Assembly (NCBI GenBank): GCA_028292625.1
Contig: JAQGLY010000016.1
Coordinates: forward strand, 1 to 64,000
Length of the DNA stretch: 64,000 bases
Reading direction: 5' to 3'
From: Herbaspirillum sp.
Lineage (GTDB): Bacteria; Pseudomonadota; Gammaproteobacteria; Burkholderiales; Burkholderiaceae_D
Positions 45,828 to 56,570 of the stretch are shown in pieces. Every line of letters starts with the position of its first letter. The stretch's first letter is position 1. Position numbers and translations under genes: made by a program. The notes under the pieces are model-generated. The model worked only from the letters and a program-made list of their open reading frames with translations. It was not told the origin of the DNA and searched no databases.

Positions 45828-46445
45828 TCAAGCAGGCACCAACGCCGCCAGCGCTGTACGCGTTTGCGCAACCGCCTGATTGATCGCTTCCTCGCCCATC
45901 GACAGGCCTTCGGAATGCACGAACGTAATGTCCTTCAAGCCGATAAAGCCCAAGGCCGCGCGCAAATACGTCTCATGGAAATCCATGGCAGCAGCCGGGC
46001 CATGACTATACACGCCGCCGCGGGCGGTGAATACATAGACTTTTTTGCCCTCCAGCAGACCGATCGGCCCCTTGTCGGTGTATTTGAAAGTCACGCCGGC
46101 GCGCAGCACATGGTCGATCCATGCCTTGAAAGTCGAGCTGATCGAGAAGTTGTACATCGGTGCGCCGATCACAATGACGTCGGCATTTTTCAGTTCGGCG
46201 ATCAGCTCGTCCGACAATTGCAGCGCCTGCACTTGCTCGGCGGAACGCTTGTCGGCCGGCGTGAAGAACGCGCCGATCGTGGCTTCGGTCAAATGCGGCA
46301 CCTGCCTGCCGGCCAGATCGCGCTCGACCACCGAGACGTTATCGCCGTGCGCGGCGGTCCATTTGGCGAGAAACTCGCCGCTCAAGGTGCGCGAATGGGA
46401 GCCGCTGCTACGCAGGCTGGAGTTCAGATGAAGAATGCGGGTCAT
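45828..46445 (-). CDS. azoR: FMN-dependent NADH-azoreductase
   Basis: A 205-residue flavodoxin-fold quinone/azo reductase. The N-terminus ILHLNSSLRSSGSHSRTLSGEF binds the FMN phosphate, and APMYNFSISSTFKAWIDHVLRAG is the conserved isoalloxazine site. TARGGVYSHGPAAAMDF completes the pocket. It reduces quinones by two electrons and so guards against electrophile stress. AAAGGA precedes the ATG at 46445. It stands apart from pirin, but both are quinone or redox linked. Confidence 0.9.
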   Translation of the reverse strand: MTRILHLNSSLRSSGSHSRTLSGEFLAKWTAAHGDNVSVVERDLAGRQVPHLTEATIGAFFTPADKRSAEQVQALQLSDELIAELKNADVIVIGAPMYNFSISSTFKAWIDHVLRAGVTFKYTDKGPIGLLEGKKVYVFTARGGVYSHGPAAAMDFHETYLRAALGFIGLKDITFVHSEGLSMGEEAINQAVAQTRTALAALVPA

Positions 46446-46662
46446 GATAGTCCTTTGATACGGTGGTTAAAATTTAAAAGGAGAGCCGCCGGCGCAACGC
46501 CGGCAAGCGGAACTACGGTCTAAATTGTTACGAAAGAATGTGCCGAAGCCTCGGAATCAGTGCTTCGAGGTCTTGGCGTTCGCGCTCGATCGGCAGCGGC
46601 ATGCCGCCGAAAATAGTTAAGCATTTGATATTTAAATAAATGCCCCCGATCAACCGGCTGCG

Positions 46663-47364
46663 TCAGCCCGGCAAATCGAACAACAACACCTCCGCGGCGT
46701 CGGCCTGCGTCAACAGCACGCGGCTTTCGCCCGTCAATTTCAACGCATCGCCGGTCTGCAACGCGACGCCATTGACCTGCAACGCGCCGCGCACTACCTG
46801 CACATAGCCCAGGCGGCCTGCCGCCAGCGGATATTCGAGCGCGTCCGCCCCGTTCGGAATCGAGGCGTAAATCGATGCGTCCTGATGAATCTGCACCGAC
46901 CCGTCGCGGCCGTCCGGCGATACGATCAACAGCAGCCGCCCGGTTTTCGACGCCGCATCGAAATGCGTTTCGGCATAGCTCGGCGTCCCGCCGGTCACGT
47001 TCGGCTGAATCCAGATTTGCAGGAAATGCACAGGATCGGTGGCAGAATGGTTGAATTCGCTATGGCTGATGCCACGGCCCGCACTTATCCGCTGCACGTC
47101 GCCGGGACGCAATACCGAGCCGGTGCCCATGCTGTCCTTGTGCTCCAGCGCACCTTCGACCACATACGAGATAATTTCCATATCCCGATGGCTGTGCGTG
47201 CCGAAACCCTTGCTTTGCGCGACGCGATCTTCATTGATCACGCGCAGCGGGCCGAAGCCCATATGCCGCGGATCGTAATATTCCGCGAACGAAAAGCTAT
47301 GCTGCGAACGCAACCAACCATGATCGGCGAGGCCGCGTTCCTGATTTGAGCGAATTTCCAACAT
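46663..47364 (-). CDS. pirin family protein (probable quercetinase-like cupin)
   Basis: A 233-residue two-cupin protein. The N-terminal cupin keeps the metal ligands in SHRDMEIISYVVEGALEHKDS and GISHSEFNH (His, His, His, Glu), so iron or nickel binding is expected. Bacterial pirins can oxidise quercetin or act as regulators. I place the start at 47364 (MLEIRSNQERG), where AGGA lies at a proper 6-base spacing; the ATG at 47370 abuts the ribosome binding site. A LysR gene is divergent (197 bases), the usual regulator arrangement. Confidence 0.9.
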   Translation of the reverse strand: MLEIRSNQERGLADHGWLRSQHSFSFAEYYDPRHMGFGPLRVINEDRVAQSKGFGTHSHRDMEIISYVVEGALEHKDSMGTGSVLRPGDVQRISAGRGISHSEFNHSATDPVHFLQIWIQPNVTGGTPSYAETHFDAASKTGRLLLIVSPDGRDGSVQIHQDASIYASIPNGADALEYPLAAGRLGYVQVVRGALQVNGVALQTGDALKLTGESRVLLTQADAAEVLLFDLPG

Positions 47365-47561
47365 GTTCATTCCTTTTCTCGTTACGGACGCTTATGACGC
47401 GTGAAGGGCGGTATATGCAATAATTTCGACCTTATCGATTCCTGCTTTGCCACACCTTTACGGAACAAGCCCGTCGTATGTTTCAATGGAGTGAAGTATG
47501 CATGCCGCCGAAATAAAAGAAAAACGGATAATTTACCGCCCAATCATCGAAAAAATCGAAC

Positions 47562-48488
47562 ATGCTTAAAATCAGTCTGGAAGCGCTGCAAATTCTCGAT
47601 GCGATCGATCGCCGCGGCTCATTCGCGGGGGCCGGGGCGGAATTATTCCGTGTGCCATCGACCATTTCATACACGGTGGCCAAGCTCGAACAGGATTTGG
47701 GGGTGCTGGTATTCGAACGCCTGGGTCCGAAAGTCAAGCTGACCACCGCCGGCGAAGAACTGCTCAAGGAAGGGCGCTATCTGTTGAAAGCGGCGGAAAA
47801 TCTGGAGCATCGGGTGCGCAAAGTGGCCTCGGGCTGGGAAAGCGAGTTGTCGATCTCGATGGAATTGATGTTCGAACCGATCGCGCTGCAGGACGACATC
47901 GAGGCGTTCTACCAAATCGCCGACCGCACCCGGCTGCGCATCAGCCAGGACACGCTGGCCGGCAGTTGGGAAGCGCTGCTGGACCGGCGCGTCGATCTGC
48001 TGATCGGCGCGGCCGGGATCGGCCCTTCCGGCGGCGGTTATACGGCGATTGCAATGGGCATCCTGCAGTTCGTATTCGCCGTCGCGCCGTCGCATCCTTT
48101 GGCCGCGATCGACAAGCCACTGGGCAAGGCCGAGCTGCTGGAACATCGCGCCATCGCGGTTGCCGACTCGGCGCGCAAGGTGCCGGCGCGCACTGTCGGG
48201 CTGCTGTTCGGACAAAACACGCTAACCGTACCCAATATGCACAATAAATACCTGTTCCAACTGGCCGGCCTCGGTTTCGGCCACCTTCCGGAACCGTATG
48301 CCCGCCGCGCCCTGGCCTCCGGGCAATTGATCGAGAAACAAACCGTCGAACAAATTCCGCACGAAACGCTGTATCTGGCATGGCGCAATGGCGAAGACGG
48401 CGCCGCGCTGGCCTGGTGGATCGAACGCATGAAACGTCCCGGCACGCTGCAACGCCTGTTCGCCCTGATGCCCGGCATGCAGCCCTGA
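47562..48488 (+). CDS. LysR-family transcriptional regulator, divergent from pirin
   Basis: A 308-residue LTTR. The winged helix reads LKISLEALQILDAIDRRGSFAGAGAELFRVPSTISYTVAKLEQDLG, split here at no more than its key part; the effector domain fills about 92-300. Its position opposite the pirin gene suggests it controls pirin and itself. The effector is not known. It belongs to a subgroup distinct from the LTTRs at 33784 and 43053. Confidence 0.88.
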   Translation: MLKISLEALQILDAIDRRGSFAGAGAELFRVPSTISYTVAKLEQDLGVLVFERLGPKVKLTTAGEELLKEGRYLLKAAENLEHRVRKVASGWESELSISMELMFEPIALQDDIEAFYQIADRTRLRISQDTLAGSWEALLDRRVDLLIGAAGIGPSGGGYTAIAMGILQFVFAVAPSHPLAAIDKPLGKAELLEHRAIAVADSARKVPARTVGLLFGQNTLTVPNMHNKYLFQLAGLGFGHLPEPYARRALASGQLIEKQTVEQIPHETLYLAWRNGEDGAALAWWIERMKRPGTLQRLFALMPGMQP

Positions 48489-48723
48489 TTCCGGTGCCCC
48501 CGCCGGCCGGTTTCAAACCGTCCCGCCGCGCCGGTTCGCAAGCCGAAAAATCGCAAATAACCGACCCGAACGAGAACGCAAGTCGCGTTTCGCACTCTGA
48601 TCATGCGTAATCCAACAATTATCGGCTCGCCGGTACGCGCTGACGGCCGAGCGGCGTCCATAGCGTGCCGTAACCGAGGTAACGCGGTCGCAAGAACGGG
48701 ACAATTGCATACAGGCGCAAAGG

Positions 48724-51588
48724 ATGCGGAAAATAATCGATTTGCTGGGGGCGCCGCTCTCGGCATTGCTGGCCCTGTCTCTCGGGCTTGGCGCCACGGC
48801 AGTGCTGTTCGCCGACACCAAGCGGCTGGAAAACGACAAGAGTTCGCTTGCCTTCGAACAACGCGCCGAACTGAGCGCCTCCACCGTGCGCCATGGGCTG
48901 GAAGAAGCGGTAGAGAATCTGACCGTCATCAATCAGTTGTTCGCCACCGTCAAAGTGGTTACGCGCGAGCAATTCCGTACGTTTACGCTGCCGCTGCTGC
49001 AACGTTATCCGTATGTTCAGGCCTTCAATTTTCACCGCTACCTGCCACAATCCGAACGCGCGGCGTACGAGCAGACAACGGCCGCCGGGCTGCGCCCCGG
49101 TTTTCAGATCACCGCCGCCGACACCGGCGCGCGGGCCGCGATCAAAAACCGCTATTACGTGGTCGACTATCTGGAGCCGATGCGCGGCAACGAACACGCG
49201 TTCGGACTGGACACTTCCGACAACGCATCGGTGATGGACGCGCTCGATCGCGCAATCGAATCCAATTCCGCCGCCGCCACCAGTTTGCTGCGGCTGGCGC
49301 AGGCCATGGAAAACGAGCACGGCTTTCTGGTATTGATGCCGGTGTATCGTCCCGGCGCCGACATTTCCAATCTCGAATCGCGCCGCGCCAGCCTGATCGG
49401 CGATACCGCGGCGGTGTTCCGCGCCGGCGATCTGATGCAGAAGACGCTGGCGGCGGCGCATCTGCTGGACATGCCCGACATCGTCATCGACATCTACGGC
49501 AACAGCGCCAACGGCGTGCGCACACTGGTATTCCACAGCGGCGATGCGGGGGCGCGCGACGGCCTGCCGCAATGGCTGACGAGCTGGGTGCCGGCATCGC
49601 TGGGCTATAAAACGCCTCACACCAGCAGCCGCACCTTCGAGGTCGCCGGCCAGGACTGGAATATCATGGTGTCGGCGCCGCCGGCGCCGCTGATACAGGC
49701 GCATCTGAGCTCATTGCTGGTGCTGGTCGCCGGCCTGCTGCTGACTCTGTTGGCCAGCGCTTATTTATACACGCTGGTCGTACGCTCGCGCCGGGTACAA
49801 AAACTGGTAGAGGCAAAAACGGTGGAGCTCAGGCTGATCAACGAACTGCTGTCGGAAGACATCATCGCGCGGCGCCAGACGGAAATGGCGCTGAAACTGC
49901 GGGAAAGGGCGATCGAAGCCAGCGCCAACGCGATTCTGATCCTGCGCGCCGACGGCGCCGAGTACCCGATCGAATACGTCAATCCGGCATTCGAGCGCAT
50001 CACCGGTTACAGCGCCGATGAAGTGATAGGGCGCGGCATCCGCATTCTCGAAGGCAGCCGGACCGATCCGCAAAGCCTGAAGCAAATTTACGGCGCAATG
50101 AGCGAACGGCGCGAGGGCAATGCGGTGCTGCTCAATCATCGCAAGGACGGCACGCCGCTGTGGACCGATTTTTACGTCGCGCCGGTGCGCAACGCCGACG
50201 GCGAAACCAGCCATTTCGTCGCCGCGCTGTACGACATCACCTCGATGAAGCATTACGAAGCCGAACTCGAATTCCAGGCCAGCCGCGACACCCTTACCGG
50301 CCTGGCCAATCGCGCGATGCTGCGCGACAGCCTGAGCCAGGCGATCGCCTACGCGCAGCGCAGCGGCCAATCGGTATGGGTGGTATTCATCGACCTGGAC
50401 CGCTTCAAATTCATCAACGACACGCTAGGCCACAAAGCCGGCGACATTTTGCTGAAAACCCTGGCAGGGCGCTTGCAGAATAATCTGCGCGATAGCGATA
50501 TCGCTGCGCGGCTCGGCGGCGACGAATTCGTCCTGGTGCTGCCCGAGCATACCGGCCAGGAACGCGATCCCACTCATTTGCAGCGCATCATGGACAAGCT
50601 GGCCGAGCCGGTGGTGGTCGAAGGGCACAGCTTCTTCCTGACCTGCAGCATCGGCGTGTCGGTCTACCCATTCGACGGCGACGATCCGGAACAACTGATC
50701 AAACACGCCGATATCGCGATGTACCGCGCCAAACAAAGCGGACGCAACAATTTCCAGTTCTATACCTCGGCGATGAACGAGCAGGCGCTGGAGCGGCTGC
50801 GCATCGAAAGCGATTTGCGCGCGGCGCTGGAGCGCAGCGAATTCCTGCTGCATTACCAGCCGAAAGTGGATGTCGAAAGCGGCCAGGTCACCGGCATGGA
50901 AGCCCTGATCCGCTGGCATCATCCGGAATTCGGCATGGTGCTGCCGGGCCGCTTCATCGGACTGGCCGAAGAAACCGGCCTGATCGTGCCGATCGGCACA
51001 TGGGTCATCCGCAGCGCCTGCGCGCAAAACAAGGCATGGCAGGATGCTGGCCTTCCGGCCATGCGCATTTCGGTCAATCTGTCGGCGCGCCAGTTCGCGC
51101 AGAACGATCTGGTGCAATCGATCGCCGGCATTCTGCGCGAGACCGGACTGGAAGCGCATTGCCTTGAAATCGAGTTGACCGAAAGCCTGGTGATGACCGA
51201 CGTCGACCATGCGATCGCCGTGCTGCAGCAACTCAAGCTGCTGGGCGTCAAACTATCGATCGACGATTTCGGCACCGGTTATTCCAGCCTGGCGTATTTG
51301 AAGCGCTTCCCGATCGACGTGCTGAAAATCGATCAATCCTTCGTGCGCGATATCACGGTCGATCTCGACGACGCCGCGATTACCGTCTCCATCATTTCGC
51401 TGGGCCACAATCTGAAGCTGATGGTGATCGCCGAAGGCGTGGAAACGCAGGAACAACTGGCGTATCTGCGTCATCACGGCTGCGACGAAGTGCAGGGCTA
51501 TCTGTTCAGCCGGCCGTTGCCGGCCGATGAATTCGAGGCGGAACTGCGCAGGAGCGCGTTTCGCATTCCGACCGTCGACATTTCCTGA
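48724..51588 (+). CDS. CHASE-PAS-GGDEF-EAL cyclic-di-GMP protein
   Basis: A 954-residue signalling protein. A transmembrane helix (about 8-30) leads to a periplasmic CHASE domain (about 70-300) and a second helix (about 325-347). Then come a short coiled coil, PAS (about 395-510), GGDEF (about 530-690) and EAL (about 700-945). The GGDEF signature RLGGDEF is intact near 597. The EAL residues ([27 protein letters not shown]) are intact too. It could both make and degrade c-di-GMP. The ribosome binding site AAAGG directly touches the ATG, so the exact start is uncertain. Confidence 0.92.
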   Translation: MRKIIDLLGAPLSALLALSLGLGATAVLFADTKRLENDKSSLAFEQRAELSASTVRHGLEEAVENLTVINQLFATVKVVTREQFRTFTLPLLQRYPYVQAFNFHRYLPQSERAAYEQTTAAGLRPGFQITAADTGARAAIKNRYYVVDYLEPMRGNEHAFGLDTSDNASVMDALDRAIESNSAAATSLLRLAQAMENEHGFLVLMPVYRPGADISNLESRRASLIGDTAAVFRAGDLMQKTLAAAHLLDMPDIVIDIYGNSANGVRTLVFHSGDAGARDGLPQWLTSWVPASLGYKTPHTSSRTFEVAGQDWNIMVSAPPAPLIQAHLSSLLVLVAGLLLTLLASAYLYTLVVRSRRVQKLVEAKTVELRLINELLSEDIIARRQTEMALKLRERAIEASANAILILRADGAEYPIEYVNPAFERITGYSADEVIGRGIRILEGSRTDPQSLKQIYGAMSERREGNAVLLNHRKDGTPLWTDFYVAPVRNADGETSHFVAALYDITSMKHYEAELEFQASRDTLTGLANRAMLRDSLSQAIAYAQRSGQSVWVVFIDLDRFKFINDTLGHKAGDILLKTLAGRLQNNLRDSDIAARLGGDEFVLVLPEHTGQERDPTHLQRIMDKLAEPVVVEGHSFFLTCSIGVSVYPFDGDDPEQLIKHADIAMYRAKQSGRNNFQFYTSAMNEQALERLRIESDLRAALERSEFLLHYQPKVDVESGQVTGMEALIRWHHPEFGMVLPGRFIGLAEETGLIVPIGTWVIRSACAQNKAWQDAGLPAMRISVNLSARQFAQNDLVQSIAGILRETGLEAHCLEIELTESLVMTDVDHAIAVLQQLKLLGVKLSIDDFGTGYSSLAYLKRFPIDVLKIDQSFVRDITVDLDDAAITVSIISLGHNLKLMVIAEGVETQEQLAYLRHHGCDEVQGYLFSRPLPADEFEAELRRSAFRIPTVDIS

Positions 51589-51695
51589 GCGGCGCAAAAA
51601 TCGCTCCGGTCAAGACAGGCGTCTTCATTGGCTATATAGTGGAACATTTCCGCGCCCGGCAATTGGCCAAACGCTTTTCCGCTTTTTGAAGTTTC

Positions 51696-52292
51696 ATGTC
51701 TGTCGATACCACTGACGTCAACAAATCGCTGCACCGTTTCGAGGGTCATGACCGCATCTGGCTGTTCGGCTATGGATCGCTGATTTTCAAGGCGGATTTC
51801 CCCTATCTTGCGCGACGCCAGGCGTCGATCCGCGGCTGGACCCGCCGCTTCTGGCAGGGCTCGCACGATCACCGCGGCACGCCGCAATCGCCGGGGCGCG
51901 TGGCCACCCTGACGCGGCAGGATGGCGCGGTATGTACCGGTATCGCGTATCTGATCGCGCCCGACGTGTTCGATCATCTCGACCATCGGGAGAAAAACGG
52001 TTATTTGCGCGTGACCGTCGATATCGATTTCGAAGACAGCAGCAGCCGGGCAGGGTTAATCTATATCGCCGCCGAAGACAATGCGGCGTTTCTGGGACCG
52101 GCGCCGGAACGGACGATTGCGCGGCAAATCGCCGGCGCCACCGGTCCCAGCGGGCGCAATCGGGATTACCTTACCGATCTGGCGACGGCGCTGCGTACGC
52201 TGGACATGCACGATCCGCATGTGTTCGAGATCGAGCGGCATCTTAACGAACTGACGGCGCATTCGCCGTCATTGCATTTCAGTAATGATTGA
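51696..52292 (+). CDS. ChaC-like gamma-glutamylcyclotransferase
   Basis: A 198-residue protein with FGYGSLIF near the N-terminus (residues 24-31) and HLDHREKNGYLR, whose Glu is the catalytic residue of the family. ChaC proteins cleave glutathione into 5-oxoproline and Cys-Gly. The size agrees with bacterial ChaC. It follows the GGDEF-EAL gene by 107 bases and precedes the OsmC gene. The glutathione and thiol theme fits OsmC and the earlier GsiA-like importer only loosely. Confidence 0.9.
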   Translation: MSVDTTDVNKSLHRFEGHDRIWLFGYGSLIFKADFPYLARRQASIRGWTRRFWQGSHDHRGTPQSPGRVATLTRQDGAVCTGIAYLIAPDVFDHLDHREKNGYLRVTVDIDFEDSSSRAGLIYIAAEDNAAFLGPAPERTIARQIAGATGPSGRNRDYLTDLATALRTLDMHDPHVFEIERHLNELTAHSPSLHFSND

Positions 52293-52460
52293 CGGGCAAC
52301 AATATATTCCTGCCTGTCATCGGTCCGGATGGAATCTTTCTCCCTGCCGTTCGTCTGATTAAAATCCGGCGCAATGGCAACCCTTCCGGCTTGCCGCCGC
52401 TGCGCTACCGTGCTAGCGGCACTTTATTGCAACTTCCGTAACTCTTTTCAAGGAGTCATC

Positions 52461-52886
52461 ATGATCAAGAAAGCATCGGCCATCTGGAAGGGCGGTCTGA
52501 AAGACGGCACCGGCACCATCTCCACGGAAACCGGCGTGCTCGACAGTGCCCCATATGGCTTCAAATCGCGCTTCGAAAACGGTAAAGGCACCAATCCCGA
52601 GGAACTGATCGGCGCCGCGCACGCGGGCTGTTTTTCCATGGCCTTGTCGATGATTCTGGGCGAAGCCGGTCTGACGCCCGAGAAAATCAAAACCCACGCC
52701 GACGTGACGCTGGAAAAGCTGGACAGCGGCTTTGAAATCACGGCCGTGCATCTGACCGTCGCCGCCAGTGTGCCGGGCGCTACCCCGGCCCAATTCGAAG
52801 AACTGGCGGGCAAGGCCAAGATCGGCTGCCCGGTATCGAAAGTGTTGAAAGCCGAAATCACGATGGAAGCGCGTCTGGAAAACTGA
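52461..52886 (+). CDS. OsmC-family peroxiredoxin
   Basis: A 141-residue thiol peroxidase that reduces organic hydroperoxides. The two reactive cysteines stand in [13 protein letters not shown] (near residue 57) and KIGCPVSKV (near 124), as in OsmC/Ohr. The N-terminal residues [20 protein letters not shown] are typical of the OsmC (YhfA-unlike) group. AAGGAG lies 5 bases before the ATG. It is a short single-gene unit. Confidence 0.93.
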   Translation: MIKKASAIWKGGLKDGTGTISTETGVLDSAPYGFKSRFENGKGTNPEELIGAAHAGCFSMALSMILGEAGLTPEKIKTHADVTLEKLDSGFEITAVHLTVAASVPGATPAQFEELAGKAKIGCPVSKVLKAEITMEARLEN

Positions 52887-52999
52887 GCCGTCCGCTCCCC
52901 CTCGGATGCACGCAATGCATGCGGCGGACGCCGACCCGGCGCCCGCTCGTCTTTTCATTTTCGGCACGCAAGCGGCCCACACGAAAGGAATCCTTTGCA

Positions 53000-55441
53000 A
53001 TGAACAGTTTCGGCAATGCTCCGCGCAGTAACGACGCGGAGAGCATCAAAACGTCCATTTCCAATAAGCTCGTCTATTCGGTCGGCAAGGACCCGCTGAC
53101 TGCGCACGCCGAAGATTGGCTGCGCGCGGCCGAACTGGCGGTGCGCGACCGGCTGGTCGAGCGCTGGATGAAAACCAACCGCGCCTATGACCAGCAAGAT
53201 CCGAAACGGGTGTATTACCTGTCGATGGAATTCTTGATGGGACGCACGTTTACCAACGCGCTGCTGGCGCTGGGCATCTACAACGAAATGCGGGCGGCGC
53301 TGGCCGCATTGCAGGTCGACATGGAAGAGATCATCAATGTCGAACCGGACGCCGCGCTGGGCAATGGCGGCCTGGGTCGTCTGGCGGCCTGTTTTCTGGA
53401 TTCGATGGCGACGCTGGGCATCACCGGCATGGGTTACGGCATCCGCTACGACTACGGCATGTTCAGCCAGCAAATCGTCGACGGCATGCAAATCGAAAGC
53501 CCCGATTACTGGCTGGCCGGCGGCAATCCGTGGGAATTTCCGCGGCCGGAGGTCCAATACCGGGTGCGCTTCGGCGGCCATATCGAGGAAATCGACGGCA
53601 AGCCGACCTGGGTCGGCTCGCACGACGTGCTGGCGACCGCCTACGACACCATCATTCCCGGCTACGCCACCGAAACGGCCAACACGCTACGCCTGTGGTC
53701 GGCCAAAGCGACTGCCGAAATGGATCTGTCGGCGTTCAATGAGGGCAATTACCTGGGCGCGGTGGCGCAGAAAAACAATTCCGAAAACGTCACACGGGTG
53801 CTGTATCCGGACGATTCGACCCTGTCGGGCCGGCAATTGCGCCTGCATCAGGAATACTTTTTCGTGTCCGCCAGCCTGCAGGATCTGATCCGGCGCTATC
53901 TGCGCAAACACGACAATTTCGACAAGCTCGCCGACAGCGTTGCGATTCACCTCAACGATACGCACCCAGTGCTGGCGATACCCGAGCTGCTGCGTATTCT
54001 GCTCGACGAACATCATCAGGATTGGGAATACTCGTGGCGGCTGGCGCAACGGATTTTCTCGTACACCAATCACACGCTGATGGCGGAAGCGCTGGAAACC
54101 TGGCCGGTCGACATGCTCAGCGCGGTGCTGCCGCGTCACTTGAACATCATCTTCCTGATCAACGCGGAATTCCTGGCCGGCGTCAACGAAGAGAATGGCT
54201 TCGACATCGAGCGTATGCGCATGCTGTCGCTGATCGAAGAGGGCGGTGAACGCCGCGTGCGGATGGCCCATCTGGCGGTGGTCGCCAGCCATAAGATCAA
54301 CGGCGTCTCGAAGCTGCACAGCGAACTGCTGCGGCAATCGCTGTTCCGCGAATTCGACAAGATATTTCCGGAGCGTTTCACCAACATAACCAACGGCATC
54401 ACGCCGCGGCGCTGGCTGTCGCAGGCCAATCCGGCGTTGTCGGCCCTGCTCGATACGAAAATCGGCCCGGACTGGCGCCGCGATCTGAGCCGGCTGTCTG
54501 CGCTCCACGAATTCGCCGGCGATCCCGCGTTCGTCGATGCATTCCGCAACGCCAAGCAGCAAAACAAGCTGCGGCTGTCGCGCTGGATCGAAGACCATCT
54601 GCACGTCGTCGTCAACACCACGTCGCTGTTCGACGTGCAGGTCAAACGCTTCCACGAATACAAGCGCCAGCTGCTCAATCTGCTGCATGTGATCACGCGC
54701 TACAACCGCATCATCGACAACCCAGCCTCGGTGTACGTGAAACGCACGGTGATCTTCTCGGGCAAGGCCGCATCGGCCTATCACATGGCCAAAAACATCA
54801 TCCGCCTGATCAACGACGTCGCGCACACCATCAACAACGACCCGCGCGTGGGCGACCGTCTGAAAGTGGTGTTCATTCCGAATTACAGTGTCAGCCTGGC
54901 CGAACTCATTATCCCGGCGGCCGATCTGTCCGAGCAAATTTCGCTGGCCGGCACCGAAGCGTCCGGCACCGGCAATATGAAACTGAGCCTGAACGGCGCA
55001 TTGACCATCGGCACCCTGGACGGCGCCAATGTCGAAATTCAGGAGCAGGTCGGCAGCGAGAACATGTTCATCTTCGGCAAAACCACGGAAGAGGTGGCGC
55101 ACATCCGCGCATACGGTTATCAGCCGCGGCTGCTGTATGAGGCCGATACCGAGCTGAAACAGGTGCTGGATCAGATCCGCCACGGGCGCTTTTCGCCCGA
55201 GGAACCGTCGCGCTTCCATGGAATTTTCGACGAACTGGTCAGCTTCGGCGACCGCTATCTGCTGCTGGCCGATTATGCCAGTTACATTGCGACGCAGGAC
55301 CGCATAGACGAGGAGTATCGGCAATCGGAGAGCTGGCATCGCAAGGTGATCGCCAATGTGGCCGGGATGGGGATGTTTTCGTCGGATCGCACGATTGCGG
55401 ATTACGCGGAAGATATCTGGCGGGTGAAGACGTTAGAATAG
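53000..55441 (+). CDS. glgP: glycogen/maltodextrin phosphorylase
   Basis: An 813-residue enzyme that releases glucose-1-phosphate from glycogen. It carries [37 protein letters not shown] and the PLP-binding [16 protein letters not shown] with Lys near 661. The length matches family members. The chosen ATG at 53000 has AAAGGA about 10 bases before it. It stands alone, with no glg genes next to it. A REP-like hairpin cluster follows. Glycogen versus maltodextrin preference cannot be told. Confidence 0.95.
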   Translation: MNSFGNAPRSNDAESIKTSISNKLVYSVGKDPLTAHAEDWLRAAELAVRDRLVERWMKTNRAYDQQDPKRVYYLSMEFLMGRTFTNALLALGIYNEMRAALAALQVDMEEIINVEPDAALGNGGLGRLAACFLDSMATLGITGMGYGIRYDYGMFSQQIVDGMQIESPDYWLAGGNPWEFPRPEVQYRVRFGGHIEEIDGKPTWVGSHDVLATAYDTIIPGYATETANTLRLWSAKATAEMDLSAFNEGNYLGAVAQKNNSENVTRVLYPDDSTLSGRQLRLHQEYFFVSASLQDLIRRYLRKHDNFDKLADSVAIHLNDTHPVLAIPELLRILLDEHHQDWEYSWRLAQRIFSYTNHTLMAEALETWPVDMLSAVLPRHLNIIFLINAEFLAGVNEENGFDIERMRMLSLIEEGGERRVRMAHLAVVASHKINGVSKLHSELLRQSLFREFDKIFPERFTNITNGITPRRWLSQANPALSALLDTKIGPDWRRDLSRLSALHEFAGDPAFVDAFRNAKQQNKLRLSRWIEDHLHVVVNTTSLFDVQVKRFHEYKRQLLNLLHVITRYNRIIDNPASVYVKRTVIFSGKAASAYHMAKNIIRLINDVAHTINNDPRVGDRLKVVFIPNYSVSLAELIIPAADLSEQISLAGTEASGTGNMKLSLNGALTIGTLDGANVEIQEQVGSENMFIFGKTTEEVAHIRAYGYQPRLLYEADTELKQVLDQIRHGRFSPEEPSRFHGIFDELVSFGDRYLLLADYASYIATQDRIDEEYRQSESWHRKVIANVAGMGMFSSDRTIADYAEDIWRVKTLE

Positions 55442-55463
55442 GCGAAGCTTTTTTAACATTTTT

Positions 55464-55604
55464 GGCTGCGCTCCTACTCAGGACTGTCGGAAAAGCAATG
55501 CGGCTACTCCGGACGAACGGGGTTTAGTGGCATTCACAGAAAACCGTTCGTCCGGAGTAGCCGCGTTAGCGGCGTATCGAAGGAAGCGCACCGGCGCTCC
55601 CTAC
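55464..55604. repeat. REP-like hairpin cluster after glgP, with a 21-bp perfect inverted repeat
   Basis: Bases 55500-55520 and 55544-55564 are perfect inverted copies across a 23-base loop. GTAG tetranucleotides, the head of many bacterial REP elements, occur at 55474-55477 (minus), 55504-55507 (minus), 55557-55560 (plus) and 55601-55604 (minus). Each is followed by a GC-rich short palindrome (for example GTAG-CCGC-GTTA-GCGG). The array may stop or protect the glgP message. No RAYT transposase gene is in the window. Confidence 0.65.
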
Positions 55605-55617
55605 CACCAGAGAAAAC

Positions 55618-56568
55618 ATGCCCGGATTCCCCCATCCCCAAGTCGCAGCCCTGTTAAACGGCATCCTCAAACAGGAGCCCAACGCGGTCCCCACGATACA
55701 AGCCGCACGCAATGGCAGCATCGCATTGATAGAACCCCTCAGCGGTCCCGGCGAGCCCGTCGCCGCCGCCTGGGACAGCGTCGCCGATACCGCGCACGGC
55801 CCGGTGCCGCTGCGCTGGTACCGGCCGTCCGCCAGCCAGCCCGATGCCTTGCTGGTCTATGTGCATGGCGGCGGCTGGGTCGCAGGATCGCTGGATACGC
55901 ATGACAGCCTGTGCCGCGCCTTGGCGCTGCGTTCCGGATTCCTGGTCGTCAGCATAGGCTACAGTCTGTCGCCGGAAGCAGTGTTTCCGCAGGCGCAGCA
56001 GGAGGTCAATGAGATCCTGCTGCGCGCGCCCGCGCTGGCGGAGGCGGCCGGTTTCCATACCCGCACGCTGGCGGTCGCCGGCGACAGCGCCGGCGCGCAG
56101 CTGCTGGGCGTTGCGCTGCATGCGCTGGCAGCCGATCGGCTGCCCATGCCGGATGCGGCGGTCTTCATTTATCCGGTCACCGATGCGACGATGAGCGCGC
56201 CCAGCTGGCGCACGCTGGCCGACGGCTATAGCCTGACGGCCGAACGCATGCGCTGGTTCTGGACGCAATATCTGGGCGAGGAGGCGATGCGTACTCCGGA
56301 CCGGCTTACCGCACCCGATATCTCGCCGCTGTACTCCGACCGGCTGGCTGCGTTTCCGCGTTCGATGGTGATTACGGCCGAATTCGATTTGCTGCGGGAC
56401 GAGGGGAGGCAGTTCGCCGAAAAACTGGCGGCGCAAGGCGTGGCGGCGCAACATCTGCATGTGCCGGGACAAATCCACAGCTTCATCCGCTTTCGCAAGG
56501 TGCTGACCGATCCGCAGTGGGGAGCGGATGCGGTATGCGGAAAGATCGCGGAATTTTTGAAGAAATAG
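55618..56568 (+). CDS. HSL-family alpha/beta hydrolase (esterase)
   Basis: A 316-residue esterase/lipase. The oxyanion motif HGGGW (VYVHGGGWVAGS near 80-92), nucleophile elbow GDSAGAQ (near 158), acid in AEFDLLRDE and base in PGQIHSFIRF give a complete triad. This contrasts with the inactive homologue at 41027-41815. The start is the ATG at 55618 just after the repeat cluster. It is convergent with the kinase gene at 56571 with a 2-base gap. The natural ester is unknown. Confidence 0.88.
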   Translation: MPGFPHPQVAALLNGILKQEPNAVPTIQAARNGSIALIEPLSGPGEPVAAAWDSVADTAHGPVPLRWYRPSASQPDALLVYVHGGGWVAGSLDTHDSLCRALALRSGFLVVSIGYSLSPEAVFPQAQQEVNEILLRAPALAEAAGFHTRTLAVAGDSAGAQLLGVALHALAADRLPMPDAAVFIYPVTDATMSAPSWRTLADGYSLTAERMRWFWTQYLGEEAMRTPDRLTAPDISPLYSDRLAAFPRSMVITAEFDLLRDEGRQFAEKLAAQGVAAQHLHVPGQIHSFIRFRKVLTDPQWGADAVCGKIAEFLKK

Positions 56569-56570
56569 GG

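Noticed and set aside
46488-46504. GCCGGCG-CAA-CGCCGGC stem upstream of azoR as a riboswitch
   Set aside because: A simple 7-bp hairpin without the conserved core of any riboswitch I know.
53687-55339. 550-codon minus-strand frame opposite glgP
   Set aside because: Antisense mirror of a conserved enzyme, low complexity, no start signal.
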